From Nocardiopsis ansamitocini (GTDB taxonomy: Bacteria > Actinomycetota > Actinomycetes > Streptosporangiales > Streptosporangiaceae), in NCBI RefSeq assembly GCF_030268225.1, contig NZ_BSQG01000007.1, forward strand, positions 62,001 to 126,000: a DNA stretch of 64,000 bases, in the 5' to 3' direction. The translations under genes were made by a program, and so were the position numbers. Numbering within the stretch: the stretch's first letter is position 1; each line of letters starts with the position of its first letter. The notes beneath the pieces were generated by a model. It saw nothing but the letters and a program-made list of their open reading frames with translations, made no database searches and was not told the origin of the DNA. This document shows positions 35,801-43,530 of the stretch, piece after piece.

Positions 35801-36468
35801 CCCTGTCGGGACTGTCGGTACCGCGCCCCACCCGGCGTCGTGGTGGGCGGCTCGACCTCGGGCGCACGCTGCGCGCCAACCTGCACACGGTGCGCCCCGG
35901 CCCGGACGGCCCACAGGTCGTTCCGGAAAGGCCGATCTTCACCACCAAGGCCAAGAAGAGCGCGGACTGGCATGTGCGAATCGTGGTGGACGTATCAGGG
36001 TCGATGGAGCGGTCCACCATCTACGCCGCTCTGGTGGCGGCGGTCCTGCACGGCCTGCCGGCGTTGAGCGTGTCGTTCACGACTTTCTCCACCCAGGTCG
36101 TCGACCTCACCGACCGGGTCAGCGATCCACTGGCCCTGCTCCTGGAGGTCGCGGTCGGCGGGGGCACCGATATCGGTGCCGGCCTCGCCTACACCCGTGC
36201 CCGGATGACCGTTCCCGGTCGGACCATCGTCGCCCTGATCACCGACTTCGAGGAGGGCGGGAGCCTGTCCCGCACCCTGGGAGAGGTACGGGCACTGGCC
36301 GGTTCGGGTGCGCACCTGCTGGGGTTGGCGGCCCTGGACGATGCCGGCAAGCCCGTCTACAACAAGGCCACTGCCCAGCAGTTCGTCGCGGCGGGAATGC
36401 CCGTGGCGGCGCTGAGCCCCCAGGAGCTCGCGGCCTGGATCGGTGAGCAGATCCGCGGCAGCGGTTAG
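32869..36468 (+). CDS. DUF5682-like and VWA domain fusion protein
   Basis: 1199 aa, GTG start in a GTGA overlap with the MoxR gene. The N-terminal ~650 residues resemble DUF5682: the IIGVRHHSPALAAAM opening (~36-50), ELPLEAQPWLEW, and VVGAFHAAALLPDD, a TraB/esterase-like arrangement with conserved His residues. A helical middle of ~350 residues follows. The C-terminal ~170 residues are a von Willebrand A domain with MIDAS DVSGSME (near residue 1040), a GGGTDIGAGL threonine site and an ALITDFEEGG site, so the metal-binding set is complete. In E. coli the comparable functions are separate proteins (YehM, YehP). The fusion fixes adaptor and effector together for the MoxR partner. Confidence 0.82.
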   Translation: MSARAAAPHGADTATGIGPDEATALPEALAAARAPHIIGVRHHSPALAAAMPALLEAASPDAVLVELPLEAQPWLEWLAHPDTRAPVALVLGDPSRDRHGYYPFADFSPELAALRWAYANGVPAYAIDLPCALSVPDDAPDFDRTPGLTDALLRTTATTDSEEMWDRMVEARSYGAQPEQVRRAALTFGWATRADTLGRGGAGARDRAREAWMRRRIAEIGARRPVAVVGAFHAAALLPDDHRFAHLRGPQPDGLPATAEVTVPAPGTATDTGLTTALIPYTFALLDSRSGYPAGIRDPQWQQDVYETGGRPEEVERAAARRFAGLGTHLRAQGHVSGVTDTVAAYRMARDLAVLRGLPAPGRRELIESLTSALAQGEPLGRARAIARAAQRELVGSRRGAPAPQSPEAGLTVHVRVLLADLGLPGPDGSGKVEEIRLDPLRTRRDRDRHIALQRLCAAGVGYAEQRGSSGVGGTEALGRTWSVRWSPTTAATVELSACYGITLDQAARGRLRARLRTAQESADNGEITPAVAGALLGDAAECALPDLVGELGERIETEVLPRAGLADAVELHEHVRRIAAGQVPGMAAAPESLTRLGIRLAEAAVASVPGMSGSTDPADAVALLRVVRLVQAQTALPGAVGPQRLLWHLRALAADGGPLAQGAACAALLLLEETGTDEFAARLSGWLDLPAAHGPREGDHAPGRVLSLRLTGVLTVAAAVVEGDPGVLDALTGRVETWSDDAFLQRLPALRDGFETLSTAARSRFLETIIERIGDTGGGLAVAPETAVAWARADLAARDAVHALLPGLTLGASVTAPAEQAPVAGPPRSEEARVIGPADRWRLVLGQAPQAAGEKGARAAAALDELYGRGHGEGSRASGGAGTGASHPAPREWSQELEALFGERVREEVLGRAAQRGRSDVLEQLAPEKVAPSVDLLEQVLSLAGGMPEARVARLRPLVDQLVAQLVRQLARRLAPALSGLSVPRPTRRRGGRLDLGRTLRANLHTVRPGPDGPQVVPERPIFTTKAKKSADWHVRIVVDVSGSMERSTIYAALVAAVLHGLPALSVSFTTFSTQVVDLTDRVSDPLALLLEVAVGGGTDIGAGLAYTRARMTVPGRTIVALITDFEEGGSLSRTLGEVRALAGSGAHLLGLAALDDAGKPVYNKATAQQFVAAGMPVAALSPQELAAWIGEQIRGSG

Positions 36469-36581
36469 GCGCACCCCGGATGTCCTTCCCCTCCCTTCGT
36501 CCTTCCCGTACGCACGGAGTCCGACCGGCTTTCACCCCCGGTCCAGGCTCCTCCCGCGCCAGCCCGCCGAGGAGGCCCCCG

Positions 36582-38372
36582 GTGACCCAGCCCCGCCCAC
36601 GCATCGACCCCGGTTTGCTCGCCGACCTGCTCGCCGCCGCGCCCGCCCGGGTGCGCAAGAAGATCGACGCCGACCCCCGCGCCGCCCAGTCATGGGAGTG
36701 GACTCTCGACGGCGACAGCTGGCTCGTCGCAGCGGGCACCGAGACCGTACGCCTGGGGGCGTCCGACATCACCGAAGCCGGCCAGGTCGGCTGCGGCTGC
36801 CTGCTCAGCCCCCGCTGCCTGCACCTGCTCTCGGTCGTCGGGCTCCTCGACAGCACCGACCCCCCTGAGCCGGGGGTGGACGGGCAGCCGGTCCACCCGC
36901 CGGCCCCCGACCCCGCCGAACCGTCCCGCACCGGAACCGTCGACGCCCTCGCCGAACAGGTGGAGGTCGACGAGGACACCCGCACCGCGGCCCGGTTCGC
37001 CTGGAGCGCAGGAGCAGGAGCCCTTGCCGTCGGGGTGCGCGCCGCCGGTGCGGCGGAGCGCGTCGAACTGCTGCGCGCGGCCGGGCTGGCCAGGGTCGCC
37101 CGGCTGCCCCGGCTCGCCGCCGCCTGCACCGCCGTGGCCGCCGGACCGCGCGACTTCGCCGGCCCCGGTTTCGCGTTGGCCGCCTACGCCGCCGAGCTGT
37201 CGAGCCTGTTGGATGTCGCCTGGCGGTTGGGCGGCGGCCCCGAGGGGCCCAGACCGGCCGCGACCCTGGCCGATGTCGGTATCGGGCGTCGTGCCTACAC
37301 CCGGATCGGTTCGCTGCGGCTCTACGGTCTGGGCTGCGAACGCGTCGTCACCACCTCTGGTTACGGCGGGGTGGTCAGCCACGCCGTCTCCTTCGAGGAG
37401 GACGCGCCGCGCTTCTGGCGTATCGGGGCCGTCACGCCAGGGGGAGCGGACCGGGTCGTTCCGGCCTACGGCGGTTCGGTCGCCTTCGGACGGGTCTCGC
37501 TCAGCCACCGCGCCCTGACCCGGTCCGGTCTCATCGCCCAGGAGGTGAGCGCCAGCGCGGACGGCCGACTCAGCGGCGGCGCGGCCACCACGGCCGCCCC
37601 CATGGGCGGATGCGCCTGGAACGAGCGCCCCTTGGCGGTGCTCTGGGAGCGGCCCCTGGCCGACCAGGTCGGTGCGGCGTTGGCCGCGTTGGCCGCACCG
37701 GCGCACCGCACCGGCGCGGACCTGGTCTTCGTCGACCTCGCCCTCACCGGTCTGCTGGACGGGGGAGACGTCGGCGCGGTGGAGGCCGCGACCGGGCGCC
37801 GCCTGGTGCTGTCGGCGGGAACGGCGCGCGATCACCAGGGCGTCCGGACCCTCGCCCGCCTGGCCGCGGTTCCCGGCCTGCGGATGCGGGTGGTGGCCCG
37901 GCCGGTCGTCGACGCCCCCGGGACGCTCATGCCCCTGACCGTGGCACCGGACCCCGCCTTCCCGCTCGCGGCCGACTGGAAAGGGCTGGTCAACATCTCG
38001 CTCGACGACGTCCCGGGAACCGCCGCGCAGTCGGCGAAACCCGAACCGGGGGTGCCCGCGCATCCGGTTCGGGCTTCGCCCTTCACCGGGGTGGCCCGCG
38101 TCCTCAACCGGGTGGCAGAGGCGGGCCGCGACGCCGCTCCGCAGCCAGGCGTGCTGCCCGCCCAGCTGCGCAGGCATCACCTGCCGACGGCTGCGGGGCT
38201 CCTCGCCGAGCTCACCGGCGCCGCCCGGTACCGCCTGCGCACCACCACCGGCGAGTCGGCCGTCCCGCCGCCCGACGCCCTGGCCACGGCCTGGCTGGCC
38301 GCCATGACCTATCTGGACAGTGCCCGTTCCCACCTCGACGCCGACGCCTGGGCGCTGGCCGGCCATGACTGA
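36582..38372 (+). CDS. SWIM zinc-finger protein (YehQ-like)
   Basis: 596 aa. The GTG at 36582 is preceded by GAGGAGG; the longer frame from 36480 would be a low-complexity leader. The zinc ligand set of the SWIM type, C-x-C-x(n)-C-x-H, appears as CGCLLSPRCLH at ~70-80. The rest is alpha/beta with no recognised catalytic motif, containing a FVDLALTGLLDGGD block and several GGVVSHAVSF-like strands. SWIM domains bind DNA or proteins. The gene lies 113 nt after the VWA fusion, on the same strand, and in E. coli a SWIM protein (YehQ) also ends the comparable cluster. A role as the binding arm of the system is inference. Confidence 0.8.
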   Translation: MTQPRPRIDPGLLADLLAAAPARVRKKIDADPRAAQSWEWTLDGDSWLVAAGTETVRLGASDITEAGQVGCGCLLSPRCLHLLSVVGLLDSTDPPEPGVDGQPVHPPAPDPAEPSRTGTVDALAEQVEVDEDTRTAARFAWSAGAGALAVGVRAAGAAERVELLRAAGLARVARLPRLAAACTAVAAGPRDFAGPGFALAAYAAELSSLLDVAWRLGGGPEGPRPAATLADVGIGRRAYTRIGSLRLYGLGCERVVTTSGYGGVVSHAVSFEEDAPRFWRIGAVTPGGADRVVPAYGGSVAFGRVSLSHRALTRSGLIAQEVSASADGRLSGGAATTAAPMGGCAWNERPLAVLWERPLADQVGAALAALAAPAHRTGADLVFVDLALTGLLDGGDVGAVEAATGRRLVLSAGTARDHQGVRTLARLAAVPGLRMRVVARPVVDAPGTLMPLTVAPDPAFPLAADWKGLVNISLDDVPGTAAQSAKPEPGVPAHPVRASPFTGVARVLNRVAEAGRDAAPQPGVLPAQLRRHHLPTAAGLLAELTGAARYRLRTTTGESAVPPPDALATAWLAAMTYLDSARSHLDADAWALAGHD

Positions 38373-38819
38373 GCGCTGCCCGGGCCTCGGGTCCCGGGCC
38401 GACCGCGGGGTGTTGTCCCATCGGGGAACGTGGCCTCCTGCGGCCGTTGCCGAACTGGCCGGGGGAGTGGACGCGCCTCGTCGGGGCCTTCGGCGCCACG
38501 GCACTGACGATGGCCCGCTGCGTGAACGGTTCCACGGCGGAAACCGTGCTGGGCAATACACCCTGGAACGGCGAGGGGCTCTGGTGCCGGAAGGCGAGGC
38601 GGCCGGGAACACTGCTCTTTCCCCGTGGGAGGAGCATCTCGACGGCGTCCAGGTGCACCAGGGGTGCCCGACGCGGACGATGCCGGTCGGACGAGGCAAG
38701 GAACACCGGTCGAGTCGGTGCGGGGCCGCCGCTGGACGAGACCGGCCCCCATCCGCTCTGCCGAGTCGTGATCGGCGCCGTGGCGTGCGGTGCCCCTGTC
38801 GGGATGCTCCTACTGGATG
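38373..38819. other. non-coding gap between SWIM gene and Rpn-like gene
   Basis: 447 nt. A hairpin GCCCGGG (38378-38384) with CCCGGGC (38393-38399) follows the SWIM stop and is probably its terminator. Short frames cross the rest on both strands but none has a ribosome site or family likeness. It may be a decayed remnant. Confidence 0.5.
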
Positions 38820-39692
38820 TCAGTCGAAGAGGTCCGCTGCCGTCGCGGCCGTGATGGCGCGGCGCAGCCAGAGGGTGAGCTCATCGGGGTCGGTGCAGGA
38901 GGTGATCCGCTCGCGCACCGGCTCGGGAACCGCGATGCCGCGGGCATCGAGGATCGTCAGCACGCTCTCGGCCTTGCCCTCGGTCTTGCCCTCTTGGAAG
39001 GGGCGGCCGACGAAGTCGGTCTTGAACTCGTAGGTGCCTGCGGTCACGGCGTCCTCCAGGTACTTCCTGGCCGCGGCGGGAAGCGCCGCGAGCACGTAGT
39101 CAGAATACAGGGTGCTCTTCGACTCATCGAGGGAGTCGAAAGCAGGCAGCAGCGCGTCCAGTACGGTCGGATCGTCGACGTGGTTGTGGGCCGCGGCCAG
39201 GATCGCCAGTTCCGGTTCGGCGCGAGCCTCCTCGGGATCGGTGACCGGCTTGAGTGAGGAGAGCCCCAAGGCGAGGGGCCGGTGTACCAGATAGCCGCCG
39301 CCCAGGTCGATCGGTGTGGAACACCACCGTGCCAACGCCTCTGTGGGGGTCAGGGCGAGCAGGATCACCGGGCAGCCGAGGCGGGCGCGCAGGTTCGCCA
39401 CGTACGCGGGCCAGCTGAAGCGTTTGTGCTGGTCGTAGCCGTTCTGACACTCAACTACGATCGCCAGGACCGGTGCGTCCGACTGCTCGCCGGGGTCCGC
39501 GTCCTGTTCGAGCACCACCACGGAATCCGCGCGCAGTTCGGGGGGCGCGGTCGTGGTCATGTCCCCCGAGTCGCAGCGGACCCGGGCGAAGTCGGGCAGC
39601 GGCCGTTCCGAGACGTGGTCGAGCAGTCGTACGGCGAGATCGGGCGCATGCCTGATCAGGTCGAGGGGGAACTCGTGGTCGAGTGAGGGCAT
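38820..39692 (-). CDS. Rpn/transposase-like PD-(D/E)XK nuclease family protein
   Basis: 290 aa from the ATG at 39692. MPSLDHEFPLDLIRHAP is the usual opening of this actinobacterial family, so the extra 23 residues of the longer frame are dropped. The nuclease core shows an aspartate-bearing strand (RADSVVVLEQD, ~78-88) and an E-x-Q block VLAIVVECQNGYDQHKR (~99-115), then a WPAYVANLRARLGCP helix. The family is related to the recombination-promoting nucleases (RpnA) and to PD-(D/E)XK transposase-like proteins. The C-terminus has the KTEGKAESVL stretch typical of these proteins. There is no neighbouring transposon structure, and no activity is proved. Confidence 0.7.
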   Translation of the reverse strand: MPSLDHEFPLDLIRHAPDLAVRLLDHVSERPLPDFARVRCDSGDMTTTAPPELRADSVVVLEQDADPGEQSDAPVLAIVVECQNGYDQHKRFSWPAYVANLRARLGCPVILLALTPTEALARWCSTPIDLGGGYLVHRPLALGLSSLKPVTDPEEARAEPELAILAAAHNHVDDPTVLDALLPAFDSLDESKSTLYSDYVLAALPAAARKYLEDAVTAGTYEFKTDFVGRPFQEGKTEGKAESVLTILDARGIAVPEPVRERITSCTDPDELTLWLRRAITAATAADLFD

Positions 39693-39851
39693 GTCGATGA
39701 GATTAGGGGCACTGCTCCCGAAGGCGTGGCGCAACGGCGAAACATCCGGATATGTCGACATGCGGCACTGGCGTCATGCCGGTCGGCCGCGAAACCCCGA
39801 TGCTTTCGCAGAGCCCGTTCTTCCTCTCCCGGCCCGCTACGCTCAGATGCC

Positions 39852-41147
39852 ATGCCTGTCCTTGACACCAGAGCGATCCTCGAAGGCCGCAAACCCGGAC
39901 GGCGCTCCGTCGGGTTGATCGTCGGCAGCGTCATCGGCGTGATCTGCATGTGTCTGATGCTGAGCTACCTGTTCCTGACGGGATTCGTCGCAGCGGGCCC
40001 GGCCGGGATCGTCGCGTTCTTCATCAGCGTGGTGGCCGCGGTCATCCCGGTCACGATCCTGATCCCGTTGATCCTGCTGCTGGACCGCCTCGAACCGGAG
40101 CCCCACAGCATGCTGGTGTTCGCGTTCCTGTGGGGTGCGGGGATCGCGGTCCTGGCCGCGCTCATCCTCAACACCCTGGGGCTGGAGCTCTACACGGTCC
40201 CGACCTTCGGCACCGACCTGGGGACCTTCATCACCACCGCGGTGGGCGCCCCACTGGTCGAGGAGAGTGCCAAGGGAGCCGCGCTGCTGTTCCTGCTGTG
40301 GCGGCGCCGCCACGAGATCGACTCCTACACCGACGGGGTCATCTACGCGGCGATGGTGGCCACCGGCTTCGCCTTCACGGAGAACATCTCCTACTTCCTC
40401 TCGGCGCTGTTCTCCGACGGCTTCGGCGGTTTCGCCTTCACCTTCGTCCTGCGTGGACTGATCGTCCCCTTCGGCCATCCGATCTACACGGCGATGACCG
40501 GATTGGGCGTGGCCTACGCGGCCATGCACAATGGCCGCGCCCGCTTCCTCGCCCCGATCGGGGGATGGATGCTGGCCGTCTTCCTGCACGGGATGTGGAA
40601 CGCCTCGACCGTTTTCGGCTGGATCGGTCTGGGGGTCGCCTACCTCGTGCTGTTCGGCCTGCTCGTAGGGATCGTGGCCATCGCGGTGCACGACCGCCAC
40701 AATCAGGTCGCGGCCATCGGCCACTACCTGCCGCCCTACATCCCCACCGGTCTGGTGACCCCGGCCGACGTGAACATGCTCAGTTCGATGCGCGGGCGCA
40801 AACAGGCCCGAGCCTGGGCCGCGCGCAACGCAGGCCGCCCCGGACGCAGGGCCATGGAGGATTATCAGATGGCCGCCACCGAGTTGGCGCTGCTCCACCA
40901 GCGCATCAACCGCGGTGTGGCGCCCCCCGCCTGGTGGGAGCGGCGCGATGCCTTCCTCGCGCTCATGCACGTGGCCCGCGACGCGTTCCTGGGGCGGATC
41001 GCCCAGCCAGCGGCGCCCTCATGGACACCGCAGGCCACCGACTCCGGGTTCCTCCGTCGGGCGGAGTTCTCGCACGTCATCGCCCAGGCGCAAGCCCAGC
41101 AGCACCGGCAGCATCCGGGACCTCCGCCGCAGGGCCCGATGCAGTAG
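39852..41147 (+). CDS. PrsW-family intramembrane metalloprotease
   Basis: 431 aa from the ATG at 39852. About eight to nine membrane segments fill residues ~20-290. The conserved set of the family is visible: EESAKG (~137-142), FAFTENISY (~176-184), a GHPIYTAM block and FLHGMWN (~245), where the glutamates and histidines form the putative active site. B. subtilis PrsW performs site-1 cleavage of the anti-sigma factor RsiW; actinobacterial homologues are mostly uncharacterised. The C-terminal ~130 residues are cytoplasmic, basic, then Gln/Pro-rich. The last 71 bases overlap the 3' end of the convergent ctaA gene. Confidence 0.88.
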   Translation: MPVLDTRAILEGRKPGRRSVGLIVGSVIGVICMCLMLSYLFLTGFVAAGPAGIVAFFISVVAAVIPVTILIPLILLLDRLEPEPHSMLVFAFLWGAGIAVLAALILNTLGLELYTVPTFGTDLGTFITTAVGAPLVEESAKGAALLFLLWRRRHEIDSYTDGVIYAAMVATGFAFTENISYFLSALFSDGFGGFAFTFVLRGLIVPFGHPIYTAMTGLGVAYAAMHNGRARFLAPIGGWMLAVFLHGMWNASTVFGWIGLGVAYLVLFGLLVGIVAIAVHDRHNQVAAIGHYLPPYIPTGLVTPADVNMLSSMRGRKQARAWAARNAGRPGRRAMEDYQMAATELALLHQRINRGVAPPAWWERRDAFLALMHVARDAFLGRIAQPAAPSWTPQATDSGFLRRAEFSHVIAQAQAQQHRQHPGPPPQGPMQ

Positions 41148-42159
41148 GCGCAGTCCGCTCGGTGGTGGCGAAGTACAGGCGCAGGATCGCCACCCACGTC
41201 ACGGTGGACCCCAGTACGTGCAGTACCACCAGCCACTCGGGCAGGTGCAGCGCGTACTGGACGTAGCCGATCGTGCCCTGGACGATGATCGCGGCGATCA
41301 GCAGCCACGCCTGGCGGCGCACCACCTGCGGGGCACGCGTGGCGATCGCCATGACCACGACGGCCACCGCCAGTGCCGACACCGCCCAGGCGAGGACGGA
41401 GTGGATCCGCGTCACCACTTCCAGGTCGAAGCCCCAGCGCGGTGCGGCAGCGTCCCCTCCGTGCGGTCCGGTTCCGGTGACCACCGTGCCCGCCACGATC
41501 AGCACCAGGCCCAGCGGTACCATCGCGGTGGCCGTACGGTGCAGCGGCCTGGTGACGGTGCGCTTCAGCGGCCCTTGCGGTTCCCGGCAGCGCACGTACA
41601 GGGCCACGGTCACGATCACCACGAGAGTGGACAGCACGAAGTGCGACCCCACTGCCGCAGGGTGCAGGTCCGTCCACACGGTGATCCCGCCCACGACTCC
41701 CTGGCCGAGCACGCCGACCGGGACGATGGCGGCCATGAACACCAGGTCGCGGCGCTTGGGCCGGGTACGCACCGCAGCCACGAGCACGATCACGCCGACC
41801 GCCAGCACCAGGAAGGTCAGCGTGCGGTTGCCGAATTCGATGGCGGCGTTGAGCGCCGCGTGTTCGACGCCCACCGGGACGAAGCTCTCGGGTGTGCACT
41901 TGGGCCACTCCGAGCAGCCCAGGCCCGAGGAAGTCACGCGAACGGTGGCGCCGGTGACGGCGATTCCGGAGTTGACCACGATGTTGCCCAGCGCCCACCA
42001 GCGCAGCGAGCGTGTCGTCGGCTGCCAGATGGTGCGCGCCAGCAGTGCCAGGACCACCACGCCGAGCACGGCCAGTGCCACCTGCCACACCCAGAAGGGC
42101 TGGCCGAGAAGCACGAGTTCATCCGTCGCCGCGGCGGCGAGAGGGGGAGAGCCAGTCAT
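41077..42159 (-). CDS. ctaA: heme A synthase (Cox15/CtaA)
   Basis: 360 aa from the ATG at 42159, the start matching family length. An eight-helix membrane protein that oxidises heme O to heme A for the aa3 oxidase. Visible signatures: VTSSGLGCSEWPKC (~63-76), with the extracellular Cys pair of the actinobacterial and Bacillus type, EFGNRTLTFLVL, DLHPAAVGSHFVLS and TRIHSVLAW with heme-ligand histidines, and LHLPEWLVVLHVLGST. There is no ribosome site; a TACAGT lies exactly seven bases before the ATG, so the mRNA may be leaderless. The 3' end overlaps the prsW-like gene by 71 nt. Confidence 0.93.
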   Translation of the reverse strand: MTGSPPLAAAATDELVLLGQPFWVWQVALAVLGVVVLALLARTIWQPTTRSLRWWALGNIVVNSGIAVTGATVRVTSSGLGCSEWPKCTPESFVPVGVEHAALNAAIEFGNRTLTFLVLAVGVIVLVAAVRTRPKRRDLVFMAAIVPVGVLGQGVVGGITVWTDLHPAAVGSHFVLSTLVVIVTVALYVRCREPQGPLKRTVTRPLHRTATAMVPLGLVLIVAGTVVTGTGPHGGDAAAPRWGFDLEVVTRIHSVLAWAVSALAVAVVVMAIATRAPQVVRRQAWLLIAAIIVQGTIGYVQYALHLPEWLVVLHVLGSTVTWVAILRLYFATTERTAPTASGPAAEVPDAAGAAGLAPGR

Positions 42160-42166
42160 ACGACAC

Positions 42167-42172
42167 ACTGTA
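42167..42172 (-). promoter_or_regulatory. -10 element of ctaA, leaderless start
   Basis: On the minus strand TACAGT is followed by seven bases and then ATG, the spacing expected if transcription begins at the start codon. No Shine-Dalgarno sequence is present. A convincing -35 was not found. Confidence 0.45.
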
Positions 42173-42303
42173 GTAGAGGGTTTTCGGTGCGGCTCTCGGG
42201 CCCGCCCAACCTCTGTGAGCAGCACGGACGGTCGTTCCCGGGGAGGGGTGGCCGCGCGCCGCGCCCACCGGACCGACGGGGCGGACGCAAGGGACGGTAA
42301 CAA

Positions 42304-43302
42304 CTACTGCGGCGGTCCACCCGCATCCGGTTGTGCTCGGCCCGTGCCCGGATCGGTCCGATCGGCGCGCGCCGCAGGCCCCCCGGCGGCCCGGCCCGCA
42401 GAGCGCGTGGCCCCTACGCTCGCGGCGACGACGCATCCCACCGCCAGCCACTGCCAGCCCGAGAGGAATTCGCCCAGCAGTGCCACGCCGACCAACGCGG
42501 CGGCTGCGGGCTCCAGGCTCATCAAGATCCCGAACACCCGCGGCGGCATCCGGCGCAGTGCCTGCATCTCCAGGGTGTAGGGGACGACCGACGACAGCAG
42601 GCCCACGGCCAGGCCGATCGCGAGCAGGGTCGGGTCGACGAGTGCGGCGCCGCCCTGGGAGATCCCGGCCGGGGCGATCAGGACCACCCCCACCACGCTG
42701 GCGATGGCGAGTCCGGAGGTGCCCGAGAAGCGCTGTCCGGTGGCCGCGCTGAGCAGGATGTAGCCGGCCCACGCGGCGCCGGCCAGCAGCGCGAAGGCCA
42801 CCCCCGCGATGGTGAGATCGCCTCCGCCGCGTCCCAGGAGCAGCACGCCTGTCGCGGCCAGGGCCACCCACACCAGGTCGACGCGCCGCCGCGATCCGGC
42901 TACCGCGACGGCCAACGGGCCCAGGAATTCGATGGTCACCGCGATGCCCAGCGGGATCCGCGCGAACGATTCGTAGATGGCGTAGTTCATGGTCGCCAGG
43001 GACACCCCGAAACCGACCACCACCAGCCAGTCGGCGCGGGTCCGGCCGCGCAGCCTGGGACGCGCGATGGCCAGCAGCACCAGGGCCGAGGTGAGCAGCC
43101 GCAGCCACACCACCGCGCTCGGTGGCAACACGTCGAACAGGTTCTTGGCGATTCCCGCGCCCACCTGGACCGAGAGGATGCCGATCAGCACCATCCAGGT
43201 GGGGGAGAGCGAGCCCCCGGCGGCGCGCGTCAGTTCCGCGGCGCGGGGGAGGAGTCCCCTGCGAGGTGTAGCGGGAGGGCCCGCATCCGGATGCGCATTC
43301 AC
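42304..43302 (-). CDS. EamA/RhtA-type drug/metabolite exporter
   Basis: 332 aa, ATG start. Ten hydrophobic segments in two EamA repeats. The first repeat contains VQVGAGIAKNLFDVLPPSAVVWLRL and MNYAIYESFARIPLGIAVTIEFLGPL, close to RhtA (homoserine/threonine exporter) of E. coli. The second contains SSVVPYTLEMQALRRMPPRVFGILMSLEPA, the strongest signature of that subgroup. Substrate is unknown; amino acids or small metabolites are likely. It is divergent from arcA across 228 nt and sits 144 nt upstream of ctaA on the same strand. Confidence 0.9.
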   Translation of the reverse strand: MNAHPDAGPPATPRRGLLPRAAELTRAAGGSLSPTWMVLIGILSVQVGAGIAKNLFDVLPPSAVVWLRLLTSALVLLAIARPRLRGRTRADWLVVVGFGVSLATMNYAIYESFARIPLGIAVTIEFLGPLAVAVAGSRRRVDLVWVALAATGVLLLGRGGGDLTIAGVAFALLAGAAWAGYILLSAATGQRFSGTSGLAIASVVGVVLIAPAGISQGGAALVDPTLLAIGLAVGLLSSVVPYTLEMQALRRMPPRVFGILMSLEPAAAALVGVALLGEFLSGWQWLAVGCVVAASVGATRSAGRAAGGPAARADRTDPGTGRAQPDAGGPPQ

Positions 43303-43530
43303 AGCCGATCATCCTATGTACCTGCGGTCGGGGCGTCGGCCGCAGGCCGTCCGGTTGTCCACGTCCATGCACGGCGAAGCCGTTTCCTCCTGGGAGCGGG
43401 GCAGCGTAAGTGAGCCGGCCTCCGGGAAGGTCCTCCGGTGGGTGCTGTCCCTGCCTGCCGTTCCGTGGTCACCGCGTCCGGCGTCTCCGGGCCCCGTGAG
43501 GGGCCGTCCAGCAACAGAAACCGAGGAGTC

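Noticed and set aside
32842-35973. 1043-aa minus-strand open frame opposite the DUF5682-VWA gene
   Set aside because: Repetitive Gly/Gln/Arg composition. The plus strand carries a real VWA MIDAS.
38447-38854. 135-aa plus-strand frame in the SWIM/Rpn gap
   Set aside because: No ribosome site, no recognisable family, and it runs into the Rpn-like gene.
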